Assembly: GCF_900564145.1 (NCBI RefSeq)
Contig: NZ_UOOB01000001.1
Span: forward strand, 3,350,754-3,414,753
Direction of reading: 5' to 3'
DNA: 64,000 nucleotides
Origin: Comamonas sp. lk
GTDB taxonomy: Bacteria > Pseudomonadota > Gammaproteobacteria > Burkholderiales > Burkholderiaceae_C
A program made the position numbers and the translations under genes. The notes under the pieces are model-generated. The model was not told the DNA's origin. It did no database searches and saw only the letters and a program-made list of their open reading frames with translations. Shown one piece after another: positions 25,549-33,291 of the stretch (its first letter is position 1; every line of letters begins with the position of its first letter).

Positions 25549-25929
25549 ATGAAGCAGATCGAAGTGCAAATTTTGCAGCAAAGCTACATGCTGACCTGCC
25601 CCGAAGGTCAGCAAGAGCGCGTGCTGGAAGCCGTGCGTCGCGTGGATGAGGCCATGACCGGCATCCGCGACAGCGGCAAGGTACGTTCTCGCGAGCGTGT
25701 CGCAGTACTGGCTGCGCTCAATATGGCTTTCGATGTGCTGGACCGTGATGCCCAACAGACGTCCCAGCAAGCACAAGTGAACAGTGCCCAGGCTGAAATG
25801 CAGGCTGTGGCTCAGACTGAACCACTCAATCAGGAACAGCTGGCCGAGCAACAGCGCCAACTGGAATTGGCCGAACAGCTGGTGCTCAAACTCGATAAAG
25901 CGTTGGAAGACGATGCAAGGCTTTTGTGA
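25549..25929 (+). CDS. zapA: cell division protein ZapA
   Basis: 126 residues. Binds and bundles FtsZ at the division ring. The N-terminal globular part has VQILQQSYMLTCPEGQQERVLEAVRRVDE, followed by RSRERVAVLAALNMAFDVL and a long C-terminal coiled coil rich in Gln/Glu/Leu that forms the tetramer. It follows the ZapB-like gene by 31 bp, probably in one transcript, and precedes 6S RNA, as in most proteobacteria. Confidence 0.95.
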   Translation: MKQIEVQILQQSYMLTCPEGQQERVLEAVRRVDEAMTGIRDSGKVRSRERVAVLAALNMAFDVLDRDAQQTSQQAQVNSAQAEMQAVAQTEPLNQEQLAEQQRQLELAEQLVLKLDKALEDDARLL

Positions 25930-25964
25930 AAGCCCGCAATCCTTGCGACAAATGCATCGCGGCG

Positions 25965-25994
25965 TGGCAAACGCCGTATCAATCGAAGTAAAAT
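25965..25994 (+). promoter_or_regulatory. putative 6S RNA promoter
   Basis: TGGCAA at 25965-25970, 18 bases, then TAAAAT at 25989-25994. This puts the first base near the start of the closing stem of the 6S RNA (26001). Assignment is by position and a fair -10 match. Confidence 0.45.
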
Positions 25995-25998
25995 AACT

Positions 25999-26176
25999 CC
26001 TGTCTGCAGACCTGCCGGACTTTATATTTCCTTGAACCAATGCTCAATGAGCTCGGGCTTGGTAAATTTCCTGATGAGCGTGATCGTCTCGCGTCAGATG
26101 AACCCAACGTCAGGCTGCCCTCGCCCCCCTGAACCCCCGGTTCAGGATGACGGTCCGGTGGAGTTTGCAGACACCT
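25999..26176 (+). ncRNA. ssrS: 6S RNA
   Basis: Located directly downstream of zapA, the usual ssrS site. The ends pair: TGTCTGCA (26001-26008) with TGCAGACA (26166-26173), and CCGGAC (26015-26020) with GTCCGG (26153-26158). The 3' half has the typical hairpin CCTGAACC-N-GGTTCAGG near 26129-26147. The middle is the less paired open-promoter-like bubble. Length about 178 nt, close to the E. coli RNA. 6S RNA binds sigma70 RNA polymerase in stationary phase. Ends are set by the pairing and may be off by a few bases. Confidence 0.88.
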
Positions 26177-26246
26177 TATACCTGTGCCGCCTGCTATTTC
26201 AGGGTGCACTTTCTGGGGCAGCAACACGCTGCCTCTCCTGAACCAA

Positions 26247-26283
26247 AAAAGCCGTTGAAGCTTGAAGCATCAACGGCTTTTTC
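26247..26283. terminator. bidirectional terminator between 6S RNA and psd
   Basis: AAAAGCCGTTGA-N11-TCAACGGCTTTT, with an A run on one side and a T run on the other. It serves the 6S transcript on the plus strand and psd on the minus strand. Confidence 0.85.
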
Positions 26284-26304
26284 GTTTATGGGCAATGCCA
26301 GTGA

Positions 26305-27180
26305 TCAGGCGATGCCGGATGGAATCTTTGCCTGTGCATCTGCCATGACCTGGCCCAAACGTACCGGGCCCGCCGGCTGCCATGCGGGGTTGAACTGCAG
26401 CCCCGCACTTTGCGGCCACAGCAAGACCACGGTGGAGCCCAGCAGAAAGCGCCCCATCTCCTCGCCTTGCGCCAAATGAATGGCTTGCTCGCCGGTGTAA
26501 TCCCAGCTCTTGAGATGACCCGTACGTGGCGGGTTGACCACGCCATGCCAGACCGTGGCCATGCTGCCCACAATGGTCGCCCCCACCAGCACCAGCACCA
26601 TGGGGCCGTGCGCGGTATCGAACACACAGACCACGCGCTCATTGCGCGCAAACAGTCCGGGCACGCCGCGCGCCGTAGCGGGGTTGACCGAGAACAGCTC
26701 GCCGGGTACGTAAATCATGCGCTTGAGCTGGCCGGCGCAAGGCATGTGGATGCGGTGGTAATCCTTGGGGCTGAGGTAGATCGTGGCAAAGCTGCCGTTG
26801 TCGAACTGACGCGCCAGCGCAGCATCACCACCCACCAGCGCCGTGGCACTGTATTGATGACCTTTGGCCTGAAAAATCTGCTCGCCCTCGATAAGGCCGA
26901 ACTGGCTGATGGCGCCGTCTACAGGGCAAATCCAGTCAGCCTGAGCCAGAGGCCGTGCACCAACCTTAAGCTCGCGCGTGAAAAATTCGTTGAAGGTGGC
27001 ATAGGCCGCAGGGTCGGGATTGGCAGCTTCGCCCATGTCCACACCGTAACGGGCAATAAAGCGGCGAATGACGGATGTGGTCAAGCCACCGGCCTGCGCC
27101 TGGGCCAAACGGCCCATGAGAGCGGTCAGCGCCTGCTTGGGCAACAGATATTGGGAAAGTACGGCGAGTCGTTCAGACAC
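26305..27180 (-). CDS. psd: phosphatidylserine decarboxylase proenzyme
   Basis: 291 residues. Makes phosphatidylethanolamine at the inner membrane. The self-cleavage motif LGST near residue 249 (FLLGSTVVLLW) yields the pyruvoyl group. Also seen are NEFFTRELKVGARP, CPVDGAISQFG, YLSPKDYHRIHMP and the VFDTAHGPMVLVLVGA stretch. Length normal. Solitary minus-strand gene convergent with the 6S RNA. Confidence 0.97.
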   Translation of the reverse strand: MSERLAVLSQYLLPKQALTALMGRLAQAQAGGLTTSVIRRFIARYGVDMGEAANPDPAAYATFNEFFTRELKVGARPLAQADWICPVDGAISQFGLIEGEQIFQAKGHQYSATALVGGDAALARQFDNGSFATIYLSPKDYHRIHMPCAGQLKRMIYVPGELFSVNPATARGVPGLFARNERVVCVFDTAHGPMVLVLVGATIVGSMATVWHGVVNPPRTGHLKSWDYTGEQAIHLAQGEEMGRFLLGSTVVLLWPQSAGLQFNPAWQPAGPVRLGQVMADAQAKIPSGIA

Positions 27181-27371
27181 AGTGGATTTTTGCTATCAAA
27201 GTTATAGAGATCGAAGCAGGATTCTAGCCAAGCCACGACCTGCTGTATTCGGTGTACTCCCCCATCACCTCAAACAGCGGATCGTGAGCCGCTGCCAAAT
27301 CCCCAGACCAGCCGACTGCCACTACCAGGCGCACAATGAGCCGCTGATGCCATCAACATGCACGCCTGCCC

Positions 27372-28655
27372 ATGCCTGATTCATCGCAGCAGCCCACCCG
27401 CTTCGCACCTGCAACCCCGGAGGTTCCGCCCTCCATAACCGACACGCCCTCGCTAAAACCGGCCTCTCCGGCAGACCGAGCCCCTGCACCCGCCGAGCCT
27501 CTGCTGACCGAACACATGGCACCGGTGCTGCTGTGGCTGCGCAATTTCCTGCCCTCACCTGTGGGCACCAATGCGGCAGAAGGTCTGCGCATGGCCGTGG
27601 GCGTGGCCCTCGGCCTGCTGATCACGGCATTGATCAGCCGCTGGTGGGACGGCCATGACAATGCGGTGTGGATTGTCTCTTCCATGGGTGCGACTGCCGT
27701 ACTCGTCTTCGGCATGCCTGCCAGCCCGCTGGCCCAGCCCTGGCCCGTGTTGGCGGGATCGCTGCTTTGCATGCTGGTAGGCACGCTGAGCGAGCACTTT
27801 GTTCCCGACGAAGCTCTGGCTCTGGCCCTGGCCGTAGGCCTTTCCGTCACCTTGATGGTGCCTCTGCGCTGCCTGCATCCACCGGCCGTGGGCCTGGCCT
27901 CCTTTGTGGTCTTGGAGCATGCACCGGGCATGGGAATGCTGTTGTTTCCCACCCTGTTCAACATCGTGGTGCTGCTGGCTTGCGCCGTGGCCTATGCCCT
28001 GGTCACGGGCAAGCGCTACCCTCATCCCCAGCACAGCCACCGCAAACAGCCCGGTGGCAGCCATTTCACCGATGCAGACCTTAATGCAGCACTGGCGCAC
28101 TACAACCAGGTGCTGGACATCAGCCGTGCCGACCTGGAAGGACTGCTGCACCTGGCCGGCCGCGCTGCATTCCAGCGCACCTTGGGAGATTTGCGCTGCG
28201 CAGACATCATGAGCCAGCCCGTGTTTGCGGTGCAAGCCGGTGCCACGCTCAAGGAGGCCTGGGCGCTGATGCACGAGCACCGCATCAAGGCACTGCCGGT
28301 GGTCAATGAGCAACAGCAGGTCATAGGCATCATCTCCAACGCCGATTTTGTGCGCAATGCCAGCCAAGAAGTGCCTGATGCCCAAAGCCTGGGCCAGCGC
28401 CTCAAATCGCTGGTCATGGGCAAGTCCAGACATCAGGATGCCAAGAGCGTGCAAGACCTCATGGCGCACACGGTACAGACGGCCTATGCCACGCAGCGGG
28501 TCATGGAACTGGTGCCTCTGTTTTCATCGGCGGGCCACCACCATCTGCCGGTGGTCGATACAAAGGACATGCTTGTGGGCATCATCACCCAGACCGATTT
28601 GATCCGTGTCCTGGCCGCTACGGTCAGCCCTGGCGAATCGCAGGAGCAATCCTGA
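27372..28655 (+). CDS. HPP family membrane protein with two CBS domains
   Basis: 427 residues. After a Pro-rich cytoplasmic start, four to five membrane helices (~residues 75-215) form an HPP domain containing SSMGATAVLVFG and the name-giving LHPPAVGLA. The C-terminal half holds a CBS pair (~275-335: ADIMSQPVFAVQAGATLKEAWALM...LPVVNEQQQVIGIISNADF; ~365-420: VQDLMAHTVQTAYATQRVMELV...LPVVDTKDMLVGIITQTDL). HPP proteins are transport-like, a plastid member moving nitrite, while CBS pairs sense adenine nucleotides. The substrate is not known here. It stands alone between psd (divergent) and infA. Confidence 0.88.
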   Translation: MPDSSQQPTRFAPATPEVPPSITDTPSLKPASPADRAPAPAEPLLTEHMAPVLLWLRNFLPSPVGTNAAEGLRMAVGVALGLLITALISRWWDGHDNAVWIVSSMGATAVLVFGMPASPLAQPWPVLAGSLLCMLVGTLSEHFVPDEALALALAVGLSVTLMVPLRCLHPPAVGLASFVVLEHAPGMGMLLFPTLFNIVVLLACAVAYALVTGKRYPHPQHSHRKQPGGSHFTDADLNAALAHYNQVLDISRADLEGLLHLAGRAAFQRTLGDLRCADIMSQPVFAVQAGATLKEAWALMHEHRIKALPVVNEQQQVIGIISNADFVRNASQEVPDAQSLGQRLKSLVMGKSRHQDAKSVQDLMAHTVQTAYATQRVMELVPLFSSAGHHHLPVVDTKDMLVGIITQTDLIRVLAATVSPGESQEQS

Positions 28656-28853
28656 GAAGCTACAATCAGCAGGTTTAGGTGTACGCTAAGTCTGCGTCCC
28701 TGTATTGAGAAATAACGGCTTTTTGTTCAGTCTGCGCGTGGCGCGCAGCACATCCACCACGCGCCTTGTGGGCTTGGCATCTTGCGAGCCAGACCTTTGA
28801 CCGTGGCCCTAACGAACAAGTGCCTCAACCGATTTATCCAAGAGATTGAAATC

Positions 28854-29108
28854 ATGGCCAAAGAAGAATTGATTGAAATGCAAGGTTCCGTGACGGAAGT
28901 CTTGCCCGACTCCCGCTTTCGCGTGACCCTGGAAAATGGTCATCAGCTGATCGCCTACACCGGCGGCAAGATGCGCAAGCACCACATCCGCATTCTGGCG
29001 GGCGACAAAGTGTCGCTGGAGATGTCGCCCTACGATCTGACCAAGGGCCGTATCACTTTCCGTCATTTGGCCAACCGCGGCCCAGGTCCTTCGGGCGGCT
29101 CACGCTAA
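28854..29108 (+). CDS. infA: translation initiation factor IF-1
   Basis: 84 residues from ATG 28854 ([11 protein letters not shown]). An S1-like OB fold: [59 protein letters not shown]. The body matches IF-1, but the chain has an extra Gly/Pro/Ser/Arg-rich tail ([10 protein letters not shown]), making it about 12 residues longer than the usual 72. Together with the lone position away from ribosomal-protein genes, this suggests the second IF-1 copy common in Burkholderiales (inference). tRNA-Pro follows 65 bp downstream. Confidence 0.93.
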   Translation: MAKEELIEMQGSVTEVLPDSRFRVTLENGHQLIAYTGGKMRKHHIRILAGDKVSLEMSPYDLTKGRITFRHLANRGPGPSGGSR

Positions 29109-29173
29109 GCCCTTTCATGAAAAAGTCGGCGATTTCAAAATCGAGTCGTTTTTTACGATTACAATAGAGGCTA

Positions 29174-29250
29174 CGGAGCGTAGCGCAGCCTGGTAGCGCA
29201 TCTGCTTTGGGAGCAGAGGGTCGCGAGTTCGAATCCCGCCGCTCCGACCA
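29174..29250 (+). tRNA. tRNA-Pro (anticodon TGG)
   Basis: A full 77-nt cloverleaf: acceptor CGGAGCG / CGCTCCG, anticodon loop CTTTGGGA with TGG, T-loop GTTCGAATC and encoded CCA at 29248-29250. Its 3' 46 bases are duplicated at 33021-33066; it is the integration target of the island that follows. Confidence 0.98.
29202..29247 (+). repeat. att site, tRNA-Pro side (attL)
   Basis: 46 bp from the anticodon arm to the acceptor end of tRNA-Pro. It matches 33021-33066 at 43 of 46 positions; the three differences cluster in the variable-loop/T-stem bases (CGC versus AAT). This is a typical tyrosine-integrase tRNA 3'-end duplication. Confidence 0.85.
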
Positions 29251-29257
29251 TATGATT

Positions 29258-29293
29258 CAAGGACTTAGCTGAGAAATCGGCTAAGTCCTTTAG
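29258..29293 (+). terminator. hairpin after tRNA-Pro
   Basis: AAGGACTTAGC-N10-GCTAAGTCCTT, 8 bp past the tRNA end, with only a weak T tract. Probably a terminator brought in with the island, since the original tRNA terminator may be the similar hairpin after attR (33074-33108). Confidence 0.6.
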
Positions 29294-29400
29294 TCTTTCT
29301 GGGGCCAAGGGGTAAACAAGAAATTGGCTAACCCAGTCTTCGCACCCCAATGTGAGTGCCCATCAGTCCTCAAGCTCACAGCCATGTGTGCGAAGGGTTG

Positions 29401-29540
29401 TTTCAGGCTGGTTGCCGTCATCCCGTTTGGGTAGACCGATGACCGCTATGTAGTTGTGACCAATAGGTCACGATGTTGCCATGAGCAGCAGTAACCGCTG
29501 CAAAGCCGAAGTTGATGCCTGGAGGCTGCTTCAGGCTGAT
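29401..29540 (+). repeat. non-coding repeat, copy A
   Basis: Contains a GCTTCAGGCTG-type end joined to GCCGTCATCCCGTTT, then GATGACC, TGTGACCAATAGGTCA, AGCAGCAGTAACCG, TGCAAAGCCGAAG and again GGCTGCTTCAGGCTG. The same blocks occur on the opposite strand at 30144-30271, giving an imperfect inverted repeat about 600 bp apart. Not coding in any frame. Confidence 0.7.
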
Positions 29541-29649
29541 GATTACAGTCGTTTAACTTGGAAATGCCAATGACTGCTTATGTTCACAGAGCAGTCACTA
29601 AACTGATACACCTTCAGAAGTTTGGACATGGCCTGCAAGCTGTCTAGAA

Positions 29650-29859
29650 AACTCTGGTCGATTCACAGTGAGCCGAAATGATCCACTCGCCAGCTTTGAC
29701 AGCGTGAACAAGATGGCCAGTGATTGGGGCGCACGCGTAGTCGACCTTGGGAATGTCGGACACCTCAACCCTGCATCAGGTTATGGCGCCTGGCCAAAAG
29801 CTCACGAGCTAATTGCTCAATTAAAAGAGGATTGCATGTCGCAGGCGCTGGGTACATGA
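29650..29859 (+). pseudogene. C-terminal fragment of an RBBP9/YdeN-type serine hydrolase
   Basis: About 63 residues from GTG 29668 read VSRNDPLASFD, then MASDWGARVVDLGNVGHLNPASGYGAWPKAHELI. The aspartate of RNDP and the histidine of GHLN in this order, with the G-x-W-P ending, match the last third of the small alpha/beta hydrolases of the RBBP9/YdeN family. The nucleophile half is absent and no start or ribosome site is convincing, so it is a remnant cut by the island's rearrangements. Confidence 0.65.
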
Positions 29860-30345
29860 CTAGCGATTTCGCCAAAAAGCACTGTAACCCGTGACGCCGA
29901 TATCTGAAATTGACGCTCTTAAGCATGCTCCATGCCTAGAGCGTTGCCCAAAGCAGAGCGTCACTTTCTGCAACTATATTCTGCTCTGAGTCGGCATCGC
30001 CAGCTCGCAATCCGTGAGAGCTGTATCTGATCTGCGTGAAGCTATGACTTTTATCGCTCTGTGCGAGAGATCTGCTTAATGACCGGACTTGGCAGCGCAG
30101 CGGTCACTCGGGCTGAGAAAATCCCAATGACCGGTAAAGTTGGTTCCGGTCATCGGCCCAGCAAAACGGGATGACGGCATTCAGCCTGAAGCAGCCCCCA
30201 AGAACCTGCTTCGACTTTGCATCGGTAACTGCTGGTTGCACGTCGACCTATCGGTCACGGTAGTCATCGACTTAGTCCGTCAACAACTTAGCTCACAATG
30301 AAGCGGCCAACGCGTGACATGGCGCTAAAAACACTGCGCCACGGG
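29860..30345. other. non-coding part of the island
   Basis: Nearly 500 bp with no convincing reading frame. It contains an ATGACCGG-N11-CCGGTCAT hairpin (30127-30153) and repeat copy B. Confidence 0.6.
30144..30271 (-). repeat. non-coding repeat, copy B (inverted relative to copy A)
   Basis: On the minus strand: GATGACTACCGTGACCGATAG, AGCAGTTACCGATGCAAAG, GGGGCTGCTTCAGGCTG, TGCCGTCATCCCGTTTT and GCCGATGACCGG. These blocks match copy A in the same polarity when reverse-complemented. It ends in an ATGACCGG palindrome. Confidence 0.7.
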
Positions 30346-30379
30346 CTTGCTGCAACTCACCAAACTCACCCTTCTGTGT

Positions 30380-30610
30380 CTAGACATTGTGGCTGCTGCA
30401 AGCGCCGTTGGTGATGGTCTCATGGCGTTCATGACCCATGATGGGCAGAGTGTTCGCCCTGTAAGGATTTCTCAACCACGGCCTTGTCAATTGCTTGAGC
30501 AGGCCGTTCTTACAGATGAGGTCTTCGGGCTTTATGTAATCAGCCAGCAAGGCGCTGAGCAACTCTTCGGGAATATCGTGTTTTACGGATGCCACGGTGC
30601 TTACGGTTTT
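30380..30610 (-). pseudogene. IS256-family transposase, N-terminal fragment
   Basis: The minus strand codes IPEELLSALLADYIKPEDLI, then GLLKQLTR and, after a disturbed stretch, MGHERHETITN. These are the first ~60 residues of IS256-family transposases (consensus IPEELLDELLADYxKPEDLIGExGLLKQLTKxLVExALxAEMxxHLGHExH). The sequence is garbled between QLTR and GHERH, and stops before the catalytic domain. Confidence 0.75.
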
Positions 30611-30880
30611 GTATACCGAAGTCTGCGGGCTATGAGCCGTTTGCGCAAAATTCTGAACACCCTCTCGCTCCCCCAGGTACGCTTCATTCCCCAAAATCCA
30701 CATAAAACAGCACATTAGCCTGCTTATGAGCCAGAAATGCAGAAATTTGTGCTTGCGCTCCACCTTCGTGATTTTTTTGAAGAAATCTACGAATAATGCT
30801 TTCTCAAGGCAGCAAAAAGTTGCTGATTCAGCCAAGCCTAAGTGGTTCGGCAAGAAGAAATTTCCTTGATAAGGTGCTCT

Positions 30881-31075
30881 ATGAATAACAACGACTCTCT
30901 GGTGAATGACCGTTTGCTCAAAGTGAAAGACGTCCAAGAAATTTTGCAGCTCAGCCGCTCTGCAGTCTATGCAGCCATCCGTGCAGGCCTCTTGCCCAAG
31001 CCCATCAAAATCGGAAAATCTGCCCGCTGGAAAGCTTCGGTGATCGCCGGCATGGTCGAAAAGCTCGGCATGTAG
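30881..31075 (+). CDS. AlpA-like helix-turn-helix regulator
   Basis: 64 residues from ATG 30881 (MNNNDSLVND). It reads LLKVKDVQEILQLSRSAVYAAIRAGLLPKPIKIGKSARWKASVIAGMVEKLG, the MerR/excisionase-type winged helix of AlpA/phage_AlpA regulators, which activate or direct excision of P4-like elements through the integrase. It has the conserved K-x-x-x-WR/K pattern for DNA contact. Own terminator downstream. Intact and probably functional; lies 345 bp from the end of the integrase gene and points towards it. Confidence 0.85.
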   Translation: MNNNDSLVNDRLLKVKDVQEILQLSRSAVYAAIRAGLLPKPIKIGKSARWKASVIAGMVEKLGM

Positions 31076-31093
31076 TCGAGGAACCTCACAATC

Positions 31094-31122
31094 GCAGCCT
31101 GCCATCGGCAGGCTGCTTTTTT
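31094..31122 (+). terminator. terminator after the AlpA-like gene
   Basis: GCAGCCTGCC-N3-GGCAGGCTGC followed by T6. Confidence 0.9.
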
Positions 31123-31137
31123 ATGGGCTAAAAATGA

Positions 31138-31365
31138 TCTCAGGATTCGCTGAGCCGTGCTGGCGAATTCTGGGACAACTCGGCAATGGAAAGCTTCTTC
31201 AGTAGCCTGAAAACGGAGCGCACGGCTCGCAAGATCTACCGCTCGCGCAAGCAAGCGAGGTCAGATGTGTTCGATTACATCGAGCGGTTCTACAACCCGA
31301 CGCGTCGGCACTCGACGCTTGGGTACATCAGTCCGATAGAGTTCGAGGAAGCTCGAGAAGCTTAG
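31138..31365 (+). pseudogene. IS3-family transposase (OrfB) C-terminal fragment
   Basis: The frame from 31138 to the stop at 31363-31365 reads SRAGEFWDNSAMESFFSSLK, then DVFDYIERFYNPTRRHSTLGY and SPIEFEE. This is the last third of the IS3 DDE integrase domain, including the catalytic glutamate region (SAMESFFSSLKTE). The upstream part and OrfA are missing. A GC-rich segment just after it (31366-31400) may be the right end of the old element. Confidence 0.85.
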
Positions 31366-31419
31366 GCTGGTGTCGACGAAACCGGCAGCAGCCCAGCAGA
31401 GTGTTTTTTTGATGGCTGC

Positions 31420-32850
31420 TCATTTACCAGTGGCCAGAATATCTTCAATTCTTGTCCCCAGCTTGAGCCAGGCTTCAGCCTTCTCTTCCGTGTACTCGTG
31501 ATGCAGGTAATGGCGGCGCACCTTGGAGCCCTCCAATACATGGTTTTGGCAACGATCGATGGTGTCTAACTTGATGCCCATACCCTGCATCATCGTTGCA
31601 CCTGTACGACGTAAGTCGTGAAATGTCCAGTTGCCACTGCGTCCTTTGGAAAGCACAAGCGTGTTGTCATGCCGTCGACCTTTCAAGGGCTTGCGATCCA
31701 TAAACATGGATTGGCGATCACCAATTTGTTTTGAAAAGGACTTGATGCAAACATGTCCACGCTGACTCGCTGCAGAACTGTTCAAAGCAGGAAAACACCA
31801 CTCTGTGTGTCCTGTGCGCTGATAAAGTAGCTGGAACTGTTTGGTAACAAAGGGCGAAAGGTGGACAAGCTGAGCTTGTCTCTTTTTTCTCTGTCCCTTC
31901 ACGTTCTCCGCAAGAATCAACCAGGTGTTGGCCTCTAAATCGACATCCTCCCAGCGTGTCATCAAAAGCTCCCCAATTCGGCATAGAGTGCCAAGCGCAA
32001 TCCAAATAGCAATCTGCGTTTCCTGCTTTAGGGGGCGCGGATGATTGAGCTTTTCACCCTCCTTAGCTGACTCATAAGACTGCGTACCATGTTGCAGCAG
32101 TTGGCTTAATTCGAAAATTTCTTCGGCACTCAATACTCGGCTGCGCTCGTCTCGATGATCGGGCGGGGTGATGCTATCTTCAGAGACGAGATCTGCGGGG
32201 TTTCCTTCCAGCAATAGCGCTCGCCAAGGTTTGCGTTTCTCACCCCATTTCAAAGATTGCTTGATGCACTGGAGCATGACTTGTGCCTTGCGCACAGTTC
32301 CAGCGGCAACCACAGGCTGTAATAGCTCTCTAATATGAGCTTCTGTAAGGCCGCGAAGTTCAAGAGTTCCTAGACTTGGTTTGATGTATTCGGTGTAGTT
32401 GCGAGCTAGCTCTTTATTCCCATCGGCGCGGTTGACTCCTTGCTTCAGCCAAGTCTCAAATAGATCATCGACGGTATAGCGTTCGCTGCGCTCCTGTTCG
32501 GCCTGGGCCAGCGATTGCGCTATGAGCCTTTGCTTCTCCAGCTTTTCGGACTCCTTGACTGCAGTTGGATTCAAGCCTTCTGCGACTTGCTGTTTAGCGA
32601 TGTCTCGGTTGCGGCGAACCTCGGCAAGATCATTGGCGGGCCATGTTCCGCATTGGTGCCAACAGACCTTGCCTTGAGAGCGATACGCATATTTGAAGCG
32701 TACAGAGGCCTTCCCCTCTTTGCTGATGCGAACCTCACCAGACAGTCCGCCGCCATCGCTCAAGGTATCACCTTTCCATGTCTCTGGGATAGCTAGCAAC
32801 TCCCGAATTGTCCAGCGCTGGCCTTCGCCTGCTCTAGGGTATCTCGTCAT
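31420..32850 (-). CDS. tyrosine-type site-specific integrase (P4-like)
   Basis: 476 residues from ATG 32850. The N-terminal arm-binding domain has LSDGGGLSGEVRISKEGKASVRFKYAYRSQGK (a DUF4102-like element), followed by a SAM-like core-binding domain and a catalytic domain. Active-site residues: arginine in TLCRIGELL, HDLRRTG (H-x-L-R), a histidine near QNHVLEG, and the nucleophile tyrosine in HHEYTEEKAEAW. All are present, so it may be active. It starts 170 bp from attR and is read away from it. This is the enzyme expected to use the tRNA-Pro 3' end. Confidence 0.93.
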   Translation of the reverse strand: MTRYPRAGEGQRWTIRELLAIPETWKGDTLSDGGGLSGEVRISKEGKASVRFKYAYRSQGKVCWHQCGTWPANDLAEVRRNRDIAKQQVAEGLNPTAVKESEKLEKQRLIAQSLAQAEQERSERYTVDDLFETWLKQGVNRADGNKELARNYTEYIKPSLGTLELRGLTEAHIRELLQPVVAAGTVRKAQVMLQCIKQSLKWGEKRKPWRALLLEGNPADLVSEDSITPPDHRDERSRVLSAEEIFELSQLLQHGTQSYESAKEGEKLNHPRPLKQETQIAIWIALGTLCRIGELLMTRWEDVDLEANTWLILAENVKGQRKKRQAQLVHLSPFVTKQFQLLYQRTGHTEWCFPALNSSAASQRGHVCIKSFSKQIGDRQSMFMDRKPLKGRRHDNTLVLSKGRSGNWTFHDLRRTGATMMQGMGIKLDTIDRCQNHVLEGSKVRRHYLHHEYTEEKAEAWLKLGTRIEDILATGK

Positions 32851-33020
32851 GCGTTAGCCCTGAGGGGTAAACAAAGGGGTAAACAAAATTTTGGCACCAC
32901 GCAGACAATTGTGGACTATTGCGCACAAACACGGAAATTTAAGATGTTGTATTTAAACAAGTTATTTGTATTTTATCGTCCCCACCAAAACATCTGAGTG
33001 CTAGTTAATTTTAATAATAA

Positions 33021-33066
33021 CTGCTTTGGGAGCAGAGGGTAATGAGTTCGAATCCCGCCGCTCCGA
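33021..33066 (+). repeat. att site, distal side (attR)
   Basis: The second copy of the tRNA-Pro 3' end: CTGCTTTGGGAGCAGAGGGT, then AAT in place of CGC, then GAGTTCGAATCCCGCCGCTCCGA. It lacks the 5' half of the tRNA and the CCA is changed to GCA. Confidence 0.85.
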
Positions 33067-33073
33067 GCAAACG

Positions 33074-33108
33074 ACAAGGCCTTGGATTGAAAAATCCAAG
33101 GCCTTTTG
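33074..33108 (+). terminator. terminator beyond attR
   Basis: AAGGCCTTGGATT-N4-AATCCAAGGCCTT followed by TT. It is placed relative to attR just as a terminator would be to an uninterrupted tRNA-Pro, so it is probably the ancestral tRNA terminator. Confidence 0.75.
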
Positions 33109-33291
33109 TCCGTCTGAACATCACATCAAACCCAGATGTATCGATGCAATTCAATGCAGCATCTCCTGTTGATCACGATCCAGACAGTTGCGAGCACCGG
33201 CCACTTTCATAACGCTCTTCACAATGCTCAGCTTGCCGTTTTCGCCTATCCGTGCGTGCAGCTTTGCCACCAAACGACATTCTTCACCTCT

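Larger units (their letters stand above)
29248..33066. mobile_element. small degraded genomic island in tRNA-Pro
   Basis: About 3.8 kb between a 46-bp duplication of the tRNA-Pro 3' end. It contains an apparently intact tyrosine integrase (31420-32850) and AlpA-like regulator (30881-31075), plus fragments of IS256, IS3 and an RBBP9/YdeN-like hydrolase, and ~1 kb of non-coding sequence with an inverted repeat. No replication, conjugation or phage structural gene is left. Base composition is lower in GC than the surroundings. It looks like the leftovers of a larger element after deletion. Confidence 0.8.

Noticed and set aside
30347..30718. 123-codon plus-strand frame in the island
   Set aside because: Antisense to the IS256 fragment, no ribosome site, no resemblance.
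30380..31105. 241-codon minus-strand frame in the island as one gene
   Set aside because: Only its last ~70 residues resemble a known protein (IS256 N-terminus); the first part is antisense to the AlpA-like gene. Kept only as an IS256 fragment.
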